Assembly (NCBI GenBank): GCA_037951165.1
Contig: JBBDHG010000496.1
Span: forward strand, 108,501-172,500
Length of the DNA stretch: 64,000 nt
From: Lophius americanus
Taxonomy: Eukaryota > Chordata > Actinopteri > Lophiiformes > Lophiidae
Reading direction: 5' to 3'
Shown: positions 1 through 14,060 of the stretch, one piece after another
Numbering within the stretch: the first letter of the stretch is position 1
Layout: the number at the start of each line of letters is the position of its first letter
Program-made: the position numbers and the translations under genes
Notes under the pieces: generated by a model
Seen by the model: the letters and a program-made list of their open reading frames with translations, nothing else
The model's database searches: none
What the model was told of the DNA's origin: nothing

Positions 1-1865
1 ATATGTGTTATATATGTGTTACGTATGTGTAATGTATGTGTTATGTATGTCTCATATATGTGTCATATATCTGTCATATGTGTTATGTATGTATTATGTA
101 TGTCTAATATATGTGTCATATGTGTTATATCTGTGTTATATATGTTATATATGTGTTATATGTGTTATATATGTGTTATGTATGTCTCATGTCTCATATG
201 CGTCTCATATTAGTTATATATGTGTTATATACTTGTTATATGGGTTATATATGTTTTATATGTGTTATGTATGTCTCATATATGTGTTATATATGTGTTA
301 TATATGTGTTATATATGTCTCATATATGTGTTATATCTGTGTTATATCTGTGTAATATGTGTTACATATGTGTTATATTTGTGTTTTATATGTGTTATGT
401 ATGTTATATATGTGTCATATGTTATATATATGTGTTATGTATGTTATGTATGTGTTATGTATGTCTCATATATGTGTCATATATGTGTAATATATGTGTT
501 ATGTATGTGTTATGTATGTCTCATATATGTGTCATATATCTGTCATTTGTGTTATGTATGTATTATGTATGTCTCATATATGTGTCATATGTGTTATATC
601 TGTATTAAATATGTTATATATGTGTTATATATGTGTTATATGTGTTATATATGTGTTATATATGTCTCATATATGTGTTATATATGTGTTATATATGTGT
701 TATATATGTGTTATATATGTCTCATATATGTGTTATATCTGTGTTATATCTGTGTAATATGTGTTATATATGTGTTATATTTGTGTTTTATATGTGTTAT
801 GTATGTTATATATGTCTCATATGTTATATATATGTGTTATGTATGTTATGTATGTGTTATATATGTGTTATGTATGTCTCATGTCTCATATGCGTCTCTT
901 ATGTGTTATATATGTGTTATATACTTGTTATATGTGTTGTATATGTTTTATATGTGTTATGTATGTGTTATGTATGTCTCATATATGTGTCATATATGTG
1001 TCATATGTGTTATATATGTGTTATATATGTCTCATATATGTGTTATATTTGTGTTATATATGTGTTATATATGTCTCATATATGTGTTATATTTGTGTTA
1101 TATATGTGTTATATATGTCTCATATATGTGTTATATATGTTATATGTTATATATGTGTTATATCTGTGTTATATCTGTGTAATATATGTTATATATGGGT
1201 TATATATGTGTTATGTATGTCTCATATATGTGTAATATATGTGTTATATATGTGTTATGTATGTGTAATGTATGTGTTATGTATATCTCATATATGTGTC
1301 ATATATCTGTCATATGTGTTATGTATGTATTATGTATGTCTCATATATGTGTCATATGTGTTATATCTGTGTTATATATGTTATATATGTGTTATATATG
1401 TGTTATATGTGTTATATATGTGTTATGTATGTGTTATATGTGTTATATATGTGTTATATATGTCTCATATATGTGTTATATATGTGTTATATATGTGTTA
1501 TATATGTGTTATATATGTCTCATATATGTGTTATATCTGTGTTATATCTGTGTAATATGTGTTACATATGTGTTATATTTGTGTTTTATATGTGTTATGT
1601 ATGTTATATATGTCTCATATGTTATATATATGTGTTATGTATGTTATGTATGTATGTGTTATGTATGTCTCATATATGTGTCATATATGTGTAATATATG
1701 TGTTATGTATGTGTTATGTATGTCTCGTATATGTGTCATATATCTGTCATATGTGTTATGTATGTATTATCTATGTCTCATATATGTGTCATATGTGTTA
1801 TATCTGTATTATATATGTTATATATGTGTTATATATGTGTTATATATGTCTCATATATGTGTTAT
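1..1865 (+). repeat. Higher-order repeat A, copy 1 (about 1.83-1.87 kb)
   Basis: This is the first copy of a complex repeat built from 11/9/7-bp units. Rare landmarks recur at fixed spacing in the next block. The unusual ATTAAATATG near 605 recurs near 2470 (offset 1,865), and the stretch from 494 recurs from 2359 (1,865). The stretch from 1186 recurs at 3020 (1,834), and that from 1698 recurs at 3530 (1,832). Offsets drift by multiples of unit-sized indels. Block borders are approximate and the 5' end is cut by the window. Confidence 0.8.
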
Positions 1866-3700
1866 ATCTGTGTTATATCTGTGTAATATGTGTTATATAT
1901 GTGTTATATTTGTGTTTTATATGTGTTATGTATGTTATATATGTCTCATATGTTATATATATGTGTTATGTATGTTATGTATGTGTTATGTATGTGTTAT
2001 GTATGTCTCATGTCTCATATGCGTCTCATATTAGTTATATATGTGTTATATACTTGTTATATGGGTTATATATGTATTATATGTGTTATGTATGTCTCAT
2101 ATATGTGTTATATATGTGTTATATATGTCTCATATATGTGTAATATATGTGTTATATATGTGTTATATATGTGTTATATATGTCTCATATATGTGTTATA
2201 TCTGTGTTATATCTGTGTAATATGTGTTACATATGTGTTATATTTGTGTTTTATATGTGTTATGTATGTTATATATGTGTCATATGTTATATATATGTGT
2301 TATGTATGTTATGTATGTGTTATGTATGTCTCATATATGTGTCATATATGTGTAATATATGTGTTATGTATGTGTTATGTATGTCTCATATATGTGTCAT
2401 ATATCTGTCATATGTGTTATGTATGTATTATGTATGTCTCATATATGTGTCATATGTGTTATATCTGTATTAAATATGTTATATATGTGTTATATATGTG
2501 TTATATGTGTTATATATGTGTTATATATGTCTCATATATGTGTTATATATGTGTTATATATGTGATATATATGTGTTATATATGTCTCATATATGTGTTA
2601 TATCTGTGTTATATTTGTGTTTTATATGTGTTATGTATGTTATATATGTCTCATATGTTATATATATGTGTTATGTATGTTATGTATGTGTTATATATGT
2701 GTTATGTATGTCTCATGTCTCATATGCGTCTCTTATGTGTTATATATGTGTTATATACTTGTTATATGTGTTGTATATGTTTTATATGTGTTATGTATGT
2801 GTTTTGTATGTCTCATATATGTGTCATATATGTGTCATATGTGTTATATATGTGTTATATATGTCTCATATATGTGTTATATTTGTGTTATATATGTGTT
2901 ATATATGTCTCATATATGTGTTATATTTGTGTTATATATGTGTTATATATGTCTCATATATGTGTTATATATGTTATATGTTATATATGTGTTATATCTG
3001 TGTTATATCTGTGTAATATATGTTATATATGGGTTATATATGTGTTATGTATGTCTCATATATGTGTAATATATGTGTTATATATGTGTTATGTATGTGT
3101 AATGTATGTGTTATGTATATCTCATATATGTGTCATATATCTGTCATATGTGTTATGTATGTATTATGTATGTCTCATATATGTGTCATATGTGTTATAT
3201 CTGTGTTATATGTTATATATGTGTTATATATGTGTTATATGTGTTATATATGTGTTATGTATGTGTTATATGTGTTATATATGTGTTATATATGTCTCAT
3301 ATATGTGTTATATATGTGTTATATATGTGTTATATATGTGTTATATATGTCTCATATATGTGTTATATCTGTGTTATATCTGTGTAATATGTGTTACATA
3401 TGTGTTATATTTGTGTTTTATATGTGTTATGTATGTTATATATGTCTCATATGTTATATATATGTGTTATGTATGTTATGTATGTATGTGTTATGTATGT
3501 CTCATATATGTGTCATATATGTGTAATATATGTGTTATGTATGTGTTATGTATGTCTCGTATATGTGTCATATATCTGTCATATGTGTTATGTATGTATT
3601 ATCTATGTCTCATATATGTGTCATATGTGTTATATCTGTATTATATATGTTATATATGTGTTATATATGTGTTATATATGTCTCATATATGTGTTATATC
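1866..3700 (+). repeat. Higher-order repeat A, copy 2
   Basis: Second copy of the 1.83-1.87 kb higher-order repeat that starts the window. Local order of variant units (the CTCATGTCTCATATGCG module, the ATATATCTGTC unit, the ATTAAATATG landmark) follows copy 1. Differences are mostly single substitutions and gain or loss of whole 11- or 9-bp units. The 3' edge near 3.7 kb is where a partial third copy begins (the stretch from 1890 recurs from 3722, offset 1,832) before the order becomes mosaic. Confidence 0.75.
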
Positions 3701-6700
3701 TGTGTTATATCTGTGTAATATGTGTTATATATGTGTTATATTTGTGTTTTATATGTGTTATGTATGTTATATATGTCTCATATGTTATATATATGTGTTA
3801 TGTATGTTATGTATGTGTTATGTATGTGTTATGTATGTCTCATGTCTCATATGCGTCTCTTATGTGTTATATATGTGTTATATACTTGTTATATGTGTTG
3901 TATATGTTTTATATGTGTTATGTATGTTATATATGTCTCATATGTTATATATATGTGTTGTGTATGTTATTTATGTGTTATATCTGTGTTATATATATTA
4001 TATATGTGTTATATATGTGTTATATGTGTTATATATGTGTTATGTATGTGTTAAATGTGTTATGTATATCTCATATATGTGTCATATATCTGTCATATGT
4101 GTTATGTATGTATTATGTATGTCTCATATATGTGTCATATGTGTTATATCTGTGTTATATATGTTATATATGTGTTATATATGTGTTATATGTGTTATAT
4201 ATGTGTTATGTATGTGTTATATGTGTTATATATGTGTTATATATGTCTCATATATGTGTTATATATGTGTTATATATGTGTTTTATATGTGTTATATATG
4301 TCTCATATATGTGTTATATCTGTGTTATATCTGTGTAATATGTGTTACACATGTGTCACACATGTGTTATATACTTGTTATATGTGTTATATATGTTTTA
4401 TATGTGTTATGTATGTCTCATATATGTGTTATATATGTGTTATATATGTCTCATATATGTGTAATATATGTGTTATATATGTGTTATATATGTCTCATAT
4501 ATGTGTTATATCTGTGTTATATCTGTGTAATATGTGTTACATATGTGTTATATTTGTGTTTTATATGTGTTATGTATGTTATGTATGTCTCATATGGTAT
4601 ATATATGTGTTATGTATGTTATGTATGTATGTGTTATGTATGTCTCATATATGTGTCATATATGTGTAATATATGTGTTATGTATGTGTTATGTATGTCT
4701 CATATATGTGTCATATATCTGTCATATGTGTTATGTATGTATTATGAATGTCTCATATATGTGTCATATGTGTTATATCTGTATTATATATGTTATATAT
4801 GTGTTATATATGTGTTATATGTGTTATATATGTGTTATATATGTCTCATATATGTGTTATATATGTGTTATATATGTGTTAAATATGTGTTATATATTCT
4901 CATATATGTGTTATATATGTTTTATATCTGTGTAATATGTGTTATATATGTTATATTTGTGTTTTATATGTGTTATGTATGTGTTATGTATGTTCTCATA
5001 TATGTGTCATATATGTGTCATATGTGTTATATATGTGTTATATGTCTCATATATGTGTTATTTTTGTATTATATATGTGTTATATATGTTATATGTTATA
5101 TATGTCTCATACATGTGTTATATATGTTATATGTTATATATGTCTCATACATGTGTCCTATATGTGTCATATATGTGTTATATATGTTATATATGGTTTG
5201 TGTTATACATGTGTTATATATGTTATATATGTGTTATATCTGTGTTATATCTGTGTATATATGTTATATATGGGTTATATATGTGTTATGTATGTCTCAT
5301 ATATGTGTAATATATGTGTTATATATGTGTTATGTATGTGTAATGTATGTGTTATGTATATCTCATATATGTGTCATATATCTGTCATATGTGTTATGTA
5401 TGTATTATGTATGTCTCATATATGTGTCATATGTGTTATATCTGTGTTATATATGTTATATATGTGTTACATATGTGTTATATGTGTCATATATGTGTTA
5501 TGTATGTGTTATATGTGTTATATATGTGTTTGTATGTTATATATGTCTCATATGTTATATATATGTGTTATGTATGTTATGTATGTATGTGTTATGTATG
5601 TCTCATATATGTGTCATATATGTGTAATATATGTGTTATGTATGTGTTATGTATGTCTCGTATATGTGTCATATATCTGTCATATGTGTTATTATGTATG
5701 TCTCATATATGTTTTATATGTGTTATATCTGAATTATATATGTTATATATGTGTTATATATGTGTTATATGTGTTATATATGTGTTATATATGTCTCATA
5801 TATGTGTTATATATGTGTTATATATGTGTTATATATGTGTTATATATGTCTCATATATGTGTTATATCTGTGTTATATCTGTGTAATATGTGTAATATAT
5901 GTGTTATATTTGTGTTTTATATGTGTTATGTATGTTATATATGTCTCATATGTTATATATATGTGTTATGTATGTTATGTATGTGTTATGTATGTGTTAT
6001 GTATGTCTCATGTCTCATATGCGTCTCTTATGTGTTATATATGTGTTATATACTTGTTATATGTGTTGTTTATGTTTTATATGTGTTATGTATGTTATAT
6101 ATGTCTCATATGTTATATATATGTGTTGTGTATGTTATTTATGTTATGTATGTGTTATGTATGTCTCATATATGTGTCATATATGTGTCATATGTGTTAT
6201 ATATGTGTTATATATGTCTCATATATGTGTTATATTTGTGTTATATATGTGTTTATATATGTCTCATATATGTGTTATATTTGTGTTATATATGTGTTAT
6301 ATATGTCTCATATATGTGTTATATATGTTATATGTTATATATGTCTCATACATGGGTTATATATTGTTATATGTTATATATGTCTCATACATGTGTCATA
6401 TATGTGTCATATATGTGTTATATATGTTATGTATGTTTTGTGTTATACATGTGTTATATATGTTATATATGTGTTATATCTGTGTTATATCTGTGTAATA
6501 TATGTTATATATGGGTTATATATGTGTTATGTATGTCTCTTATATGTGTAATATATGTGTTATATATGTGTTATGTATGTGTAATGTATGTGTTATGTAT
6601 ATCTCATATATGTGTCATATATCTGTCATATGTGTTATGTATGTATTATGTATGTCTCATATATGTGTCATATGTGTTATATCTGTGTTATTTATGCTAT

Positions 6701-7110
6701 ATATGTGTTATATATGTGTTATATGTGTTATATTTGTGTTATGTATGTCTCATGTCTCATATGCGTCTCATATGTGTTATATATGTGTTATATACTTGTT
6801 ATATGTGTTATATATGTTTTATATGTGTTATATATGTCTCATATATGTGTTATATATGTGTTATATATGTGTTATATAGGTCTCATATATGTTATATCTG
6901 TGTTAAATCTGTGTAATATGTGTTATATATGTGTTATATATGTGTTATGTATGTCTCATAAATGTGTTATATATGTGCTATATATGTGTTATATATGTCT
7001 CTTATATGTGTTATATATGTGTTATATTTGTGTTATATAGGTCTCATATATGTTATATCTGTGTTATATCTGTGTAATATGTGTTATATTTGTTATTACA
7101 TGTTGTTGTT
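3701..7110 (+). repeat. Mosaic of repeat-A fragments
   Basis: Same unit alphabet as the preceding blocks but in rearranged order. There is a partial third copy of repeat A (about 3.72-4.05 kb), then shorter reused pieces. Several local deletions break the 11-bp phase, for example near 4897, 5255, 5527 and 5690, where a unit is shortened. It contains the doubled palindrome at 4347-4367. No gene or foreign sequence was seen. Confidence 0.7.
4347..4367. repeat. Doubled ACACATGTGT palindrome
   Basis: Two perfect 10-bp palindromes, ACACATGTGT at 4347-4356 and at 4358-4367, are separated by a single C. Together they make a near-perfect 21-bp palindrome. It replaces the usual ACATATGTGT context by A/T to C/G changes. 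I noticed no other copy in the window. It may simply be chance mutation plus one local duplication. Confidence 0.8.
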
Positions 7111-7165
7111 ACATAACATACATAACACATACATAACATACATAACACATATATAACACATATAT
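7111..7165 (-). repeat. Inverted segment of the array (55 bp)
   Basis: This is the only place where the array runs in the opposite direction (ACATAACATACATAACAC...). Its reverse complement matches 13601-13655 base for base over 55 positions: two ATATATGTGTT units, then ATGTATGTT / ATGTATGTGTT / ATGTATGTT. The left junction, at about 7091-7118, has TGTTAT and ATAACA flanking an irregular 16-base core (TACATGTTGTTGTTAC). After 7165 the forward orientation resumes. This is a real strand switch, not a variant unit. Confidence 0.95.
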
Positions 7166-9240
7166 TTGTTATATATGTGTTATATACGTGTTATATGTGT
7201 TATATTTGTTTTATATGTGTTATGTATGTCTCATATATGTGTTATATATGTGTTATATATGTCTCATATATGTGCTATATATGTGTTATATATGTGTTAT
7301 GTATGTCTCATATATGTGTAATATATGTGTTATATATGTGTTATATTTGTGTTTTATGTGTTATGTATGTTATATATGTCTCATATGTTATATATATGTG
7401 TTATGTATGTTATGTATGTGTTATGTATGTGTTATGTATGTCTCATATATGTGTTATATATGTTATATGTTATATATATCTCATACATGTGTTATATATG
7501 TGTTATGTATGTGTTATGTATGTGTCATATATGTGTTATATTTGTGTTATATATGTGTTATATATGTCTCATATATGTGTTATATATGTTATATGTTATA
7601 TATGTCTCATACATGTGTTATATATGTGTTATGTATGTGTTATGTATGTGTCATATATGTGTCATATATGTGTTATATTTGTTATATATGTTTTGTGTTA
7701 TACATGTGTTATATATGTTATATATGTGTTATATATGTTATATATGTGTTATATATGTGTTATATCTGTGTAATATATGTTATATATGGGTTATATATGT
7801 GTTATGTATGTCTCATATATGTGTAATATATGTGTTATATATGTGTTATGTATGTCTCATGTCTCATATGCGTCTCATATGTGTTATATATGTGTAATAT
7901 ATGTCTCATATATGTGTTATATTTGTCTTATATATGTGTTATATATGTCTCATATATGTGTTATATTTGTGTTATATATGTTATATGTTATATATGTCTC
8001 ATACATGTGTTATATATGTTATATGTTATATATGTCTCATACATGTGTCATATATGTGTCATATATGTGTTATATATGTTATATATGTTTTGTGTTATAC
8101 ATGTGTTATATATGTTATATATGTGTTATATATGTTATATATGTGTTATATCTGTGTTATATCTGTGTAATATATGTTATATATGGGTTATATATGTGTT
8201 ATGTATGTCTCATATATGTGTAATATATGTGTTATATATGTGTTATGTATGTCTCATGTCTCATATGCGTCTCATATGTGTTATATATGTGTTATATGTG
8301 TTATATATGTGTTATGTATGTCTCATGTCTCATATGTGTCTCATATGTGTTATATATGTGTTATATACTTGTTATATGTGTTATATATGTTTTATATGTG
8401 TTATGTATATCTCATATATGTGTTATATATGTGTTATATATGTCTCATATATGTGTTATATATGTGTTATATATGTGTTATATATGTCTCATATATATGT
8501 TATATCTGTGTTATATCTGTGTAATATGTGTTATATATGTGTTATATATGTGTTATGTTTGTCTCATAAATGTGTTATATATGTGCTATACATGTATTAT
8601 ATATGTCTCTTATATGTGTTATATATGTGTTATATTTGTGTTATATATGTGTTATGTATGTTATATATGTCTCATATGTGTTATATCTGTATTATATATG
8701 TTATATATGTGTTATATATGTTATATATGTGTTATATATGTGTTATGTATGTCTCATGTCTCATATGCGTCTCTTATGTGTTATATATGTGTTATATACT
8801 TGTTATATGTGTTGTATATGTTTTATATGTGTTATGTATGTTATATATGTCTCATATGTTATAATAATAATAAGAATACATTTAATTTATATATATGTGT
8901 TGTGTGTGTTATTTATGTGTTATGTATGTGTTATGTATGTCTCATATATGTGTCATATAAGTGTCATATGTGTTATATATGTGTTATATATGTCTCATAT
9001 ATGTGTTATATTTGTGTTATATATGTGTTATATATGTCTCATATATGTGTTATATATGTTTTATGTTATAAATGTCTCATACATGTGTCATATATGTGTT
9101 ATATATGTGTTATATATGTTATATATGTTTTGTGTTATACATGTGTTATATATGTTATATATGTGTTATATATGTTATATATGTGTTATATCTGTGTTAT
9201 ATCTGTGTAATATATGTTATATATGGGTTATATATGTGTT
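7166..9240 (+). repeat. Array segment between inversion and 4.7-kb super-repeat
   Basis: Forward-orientation units resume after the inversion. The segment contains several CTCATGTCTCATATGCG modules (about 7853, 8250, 8755) and a CpG-decayed variant at 8331-8340. It is interrupted only by the 26-bp filler at 8863-8888. The order resembles parts of repeat A but is reshuffled. Nothing else was seen. Confidence 0.7.
8863..8888. other. 26-bp non-array filler insertion
   Basis: In other copies the sequence CTCATATGTTATA runs straight into TATATGTGTTGTG. Here 26 bases intervene: an (AAT)n-like run, then AAGAATACATTTAATTT. The flanking array is otherwise intact on both sides. The piece has no recognisable coding or element features. 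It could be filler from end-joining repair, or the residue of a larger lost insertion. Confidence 0.85.
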
Positions 9241-11200
9241 AAGTATGTCTAATATATGTGTAATGTATGTGTTATGTACGTGTTATGTATGTCTCATATA
9301 TGTGTCATATATCTGTCATATGTGTTATATATGTGTTATATATGTCTCATATATGTGTTATATTTGTGTTATATATGTGTTATAAATGTCTCATATATGT
9401 GTTATATATGTTACATGTTATATATGTCTCATACATGTGTCATATATGTGTTATATATGTGTTATATATGTCTCATATATGTGTTATATATGTTATATGT
9501 TATATATGTCTCATAAATGTGACATATATGTGTCATATATGTGTTATATATGTTATATATGTTTTGTGTTATACATGTGTTATATATGTTATATATGTGT
9601 TATATATGTTATATATGTGTTATATCTGTGTTATATCTGTGTAATATATGTTATATATGGGTTATATATGTGTTATGTATGTCTCATATATGTGTAATAT
9701 ATGTGTTATATATGTGTTATGTATGTGTTATGTATGTATTATGTATGTCTCATATATGTGTCATTTGTGTTATATCTGTGTTATATATGTCTCATATGTG
9801 TTATATACGTATTACATATGTGTTATATATGTGTTATATACGTCTCATATATGTGTTATATATGTGTTATGTATGTTATGTATGTTTCTATGAATATTAT
9901 GTATGTCTCATATATGTGTTATATATGTGTTATATATGTGTTATATATGTGTTATATACGTCACATATATGTGTTATATATGTGTTATGTATGTTATGTA
10001 TGTAACATATTTGTGTTATATATGTGTTATATATGTGTTATATATGTGTTATATATGTCTCATATATGTGTTATATATGTGTTATTTATGTCTCATGTCT
10101 CACATGCGTCTCACATATGTTATATATGTGTTATATACGTGTTGTATGTGTTATATATGTTTTATATGTGTTATGTATGTCTCATATATGTGTTATATAT
10201 GTGTTATATATGTGTTATATACTTGTTATATGTGTTGTATATGTTTTATATGTGTTATGTATGTTATATATGTCTCATATGTTATATATATGTGTTGTGT
10301 ATGTTATTTATGTGTTATGTATGTCTTATGTATGTCTCATATATGTGTCATATATGTGTCATATGTGTTATGTATGTGTTATGTATGTGTCATATATGTG
10401 TTATATTTGTGTTATATATGTGTTATATATGTTATATGTTATATATGTCTCATACATGTGTCATATATGTGTCATATATGTGTTATATATGTGTCATGTA
10501 TGTCTCATATATGTGTAATATATGTGTTATATATGTGTTATGTATGTGTTATGTATGTGTTATGTATGTCTCATATATGTTATATATGTTATATATGTTT
10601 TGTGTTATACATGTGTTATATATGATATATATATGTGTTATATATGTTATATATGTGTTATATCTGTGTTATAGCTGTGTAATATATGTTATATATGTGT
10701 TATATATGTGTTATGTATGTCTCAAATATGTGTAATATATGTGTTATACATGTGTTATGTATGTGTTATGTATGTGTTATGTATGTCTCATATATGTTAT
10801 ATATGTGTTATATCTGTGTTATATATGTTATATATGTGTTATATATGTGTTATATACTTGTTATATGTGTTATATGTGTTATATATGTGTTATGTATGTA
10901 TGTCTCATGTCTCATATGCGTCTCTTATGTGTTATATATGTGTTATATACTTGTTATATGTGTTGTATATGTTTTATATGTGTTATGTATGTTATATATG
11001 TCTCATATGTTATATATATGTGTTGTGTATGTTATTTATGTGTTATGTATGTGTTATGTATGTCTCATATATGTGTCATATATGTGTCATATGTGTTATA
11101 TATGTGTTATATATGTCTCATATATGTGTTATATTTGTGTTATATATGTGTTATATATGTCTCATATATGTGTTATAATTGTGTTATATATGTGTAATAT
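9241..11200 (+). repeat. 4.7-kb super-repeat, copy 1 (5' portion)
   Basis: Landmarks here recur about 4.70-4.74 kb downstream. The rare TTTCTATGAAT at 9885 recurs at 14615 (offset 4,730). The stretch from 9386 recurs from 14127 (4,741). The stretch from 10686 recurs from 15390 (4,704). This is also the first appearance of the TTTCTATG module and of the ATATACGTCAC unit, both common downstream and not noticed in the first 9 kb. Confidence 0.8.
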
Positions 11201-14060
11201 ATGTTATATATGTGTTATATATGTGTCATGTATGTCTCAAATATGTGTAATATATGTGTTATATATGTGTTATGTATGTGTTATGTATGTCTCAAATATG
11301 TGTAATATATGTGTTATATCTGTGTTATATATGTTATATATATATGTGTTATTTTGTGTTTTATATGTGTTATGTATGTTATATATGTCTCATATGTTAT
11401 ATATATGTGTTATGTATGTTATGTATGTGTTATGTATGTGTTATGTATGTCTCATATATGTGTCATATATGTGTAATATCTGTATTATATATGTTATATA
11501 TGTGTTATATATGTGTTATATATGTGTTATATATGTGTTATATATGTCTCATATATGTGTTATATCTGTGTTATATCTGTGTAATATGTGTTATATATGT
11601 GTTATATTTGTGTTTTATATGTGTTATGTATGTTATATATGCCTCATATGTTATATATATGTGTTATGTATGTTATGTATGTGTTATGTATGTGTTATGT
11701 ATGTCTCATATATGTGTCATATATGTGTAATATATGTGTTATGTATGTGTTATGTATGTCTCATATATGTGTCATATATATGTCATATGTGTTATGTATT
11801 TATTATGTATGTCTCATATGTGTCATATGTGTTATATCTGTATTATATATGTTATATATGTGTTATATATGTGTTATATGTGTTATATATGTGTTATGTA
11901 TGTATGTCTCATGTCTCATATGCGTCTCTTATGTGTTATATATGTGTTATATACTTGTTATATGTGTTGTATATGTTTTATATGTTTTGTGTTATACATG
12001 TGTTATATATGATATATATGTGTGTTATATATGTTATATATGTGTTATATCTGTGTTATAGCTGTGTAATATATGTTATATATGTGTTATATATGTGTCA
12101 TGTATGTCTCATATATGTGTAATATATGTGTTATATATGTGTTATGTATGTGTTATGTATGTCTCATATATGTTATATATGTTATATATGTTTTGTGTTA
12201 TACATGTGTTATATATGTTATATATGTGTTATATAAGTTATATATGTGTTATATCTGTGTTATAACTGTGTAATATATGTTATATATGTGTTATATATGT
12301 GTTATGTATGTCTCAAATATGTGTAATATATGTGTTATATATGTGTTATGTATGTGTTATGTATGTGTTATGTATTTGTTATGTATGTCTCATATATGTT
12401 ATATATGTGTTATATATGTGTTATATGTGTTATATATGTGTTATGTATGTCTCATGTCTCATATGTGTCTCATATGTCTCATATATGTGTTATATATGTG
12501 TTATATATGTCTCATATATGTGTTATATATGTGTTATATATGTGTTATATATGTGCTATATATGTCTCATATGTGTGTTATATCTGTGTTATATCTGTGT
12601 AATATGTGTTATATATGTGTTATATATGTGTTATATATGTGTTATGTATGTCTCATAAATGTGTTATATATGTGCTATATATGTGTTATATATGTCTCCT
12701 ATATGTGTTATATATGTGTTATATTTGTGTTATATATGTGTTATGTATGTTATATATGTCTCATATGTGTTATATCTGTATTATATATGTTATATATGTG
12801 TTATATATGTTATATATGTGTTATATATGTGTTATGTATGTCTCATGTCTCATATGCGTCTCTTATGTGTTATATATGTGTTATATACTTGATATATATG
12901 TTGTATATGTTTTATATGTGTTATGTATGTTATATATGTCTCATATGTTATATATATGTGTTGTGTATGTTATTTATGTGTTATGTATGTGTTATGTATG
13001 TCTCATATATGTGTCATATATGTGTCATATGTGTTATATATGTGTTATATATGTCTCGTATATGTGTTATATTTGTGTTATACATGTGTTATATATGTCT
13101 CATATATGTGTTATATTTGTGTTATATATGTGTTATATATGTTTTATGTTATATATGTCTCATACATGTGTCATATATATGTCATATATGTGTTATATAT
13201 GTTAAATATGTTTTGTGTTATACATTTATTATATGTTATATATGTGTTATATATGTTATATATGTGTTATATCTGTGTAATATATGTGTTATATATGTGT
13301 TATGTATGTGTTATATATGTGTTATGTATGTCTCATATATGTGTCATATATCTGTCATATGTGTTATGTATGTATTATGTATGTCTCATATATGTGTCAT
13401 ATGTGTTATATCTGTGTTATATATGTCTCATATGTGTTATATACGTATTACATATGTGTTATATATGTGTTATATACGTCTCATATATGTGTTATATATG
13501 TGTTATGTATGTTATGTATGTTTCTATTTATGTTATGTATGTCTCATATATGTGTTATATATGTGTTATATATGTGTTATATATGTGTTATATACGTCAC
13601 ATATATGTGTTATATATGTGTTATGTATGTTATGTATGTGTTATGTATGTTATGTATGTAACATATTAGTGTTATATATGTGTTATATATGTGTTATATA
13701 TGTGTTATATATGTCTCATATATGTGTTATATATGTGTTATTTATGTCTCTTGTCTCATATGCGTCTCACATGTGTTATATATGTGTTATATACGTGTTA
13801 TATGTGTTATATATGTTTTATATGTGGTATGTATGTCTCATATATGTGTTATATATGTGTTATATATGTGTTATATACTTGTTATATGTGTTGTATATGT
13901 TTTATATGTGTTATGTATGTTATATATGTCTCATATGTTATATATGTGTTGTGTATGTTATTTATGTGTTATGTATGAGTTATGTATGTCTCATATATGT
14001 GTCATATATGTGTCATATGTGTTATATATGTGTTATATATGTATCATATATGTGTTATAT
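11201..14060 (+). repeat. Array segment inside the 4.7-kb super-repeat
   Basis: Mixed units with repeat-A-like order at about 11.3-11.9 kb (TTTTATATGTG, ATATCTGTGTA) and newer modules at 12.1-13.7 kb. 13601-13655 is the exact forward counterpart of the inverted piece at 7111-7165. The CpG-decayed unit ATATGTGTCTC lies at 12461-12471. No gene or foreign sequence was seen. Confidence 0.7.

Noticed and set aside
1890..5627. A 1,245-codon forward open frame, and many similar shorter ones across the window, as protein-coding genes
   Set aside because: They translate the 33-base phase of an 11-bp repeat. All three frames are open in the same places. Residues are limited almost to M, C, Y, I, V, L, S and H. 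No codon bias, domain, start context or conservation pattern separates them from simple repeat.
8861..8900. A degraded transposon end in the 26-bp filler
   Set aside because: It is too short and AT-rich, with no terminal inverted repeat or target duplication visible; it is kept only as filler.
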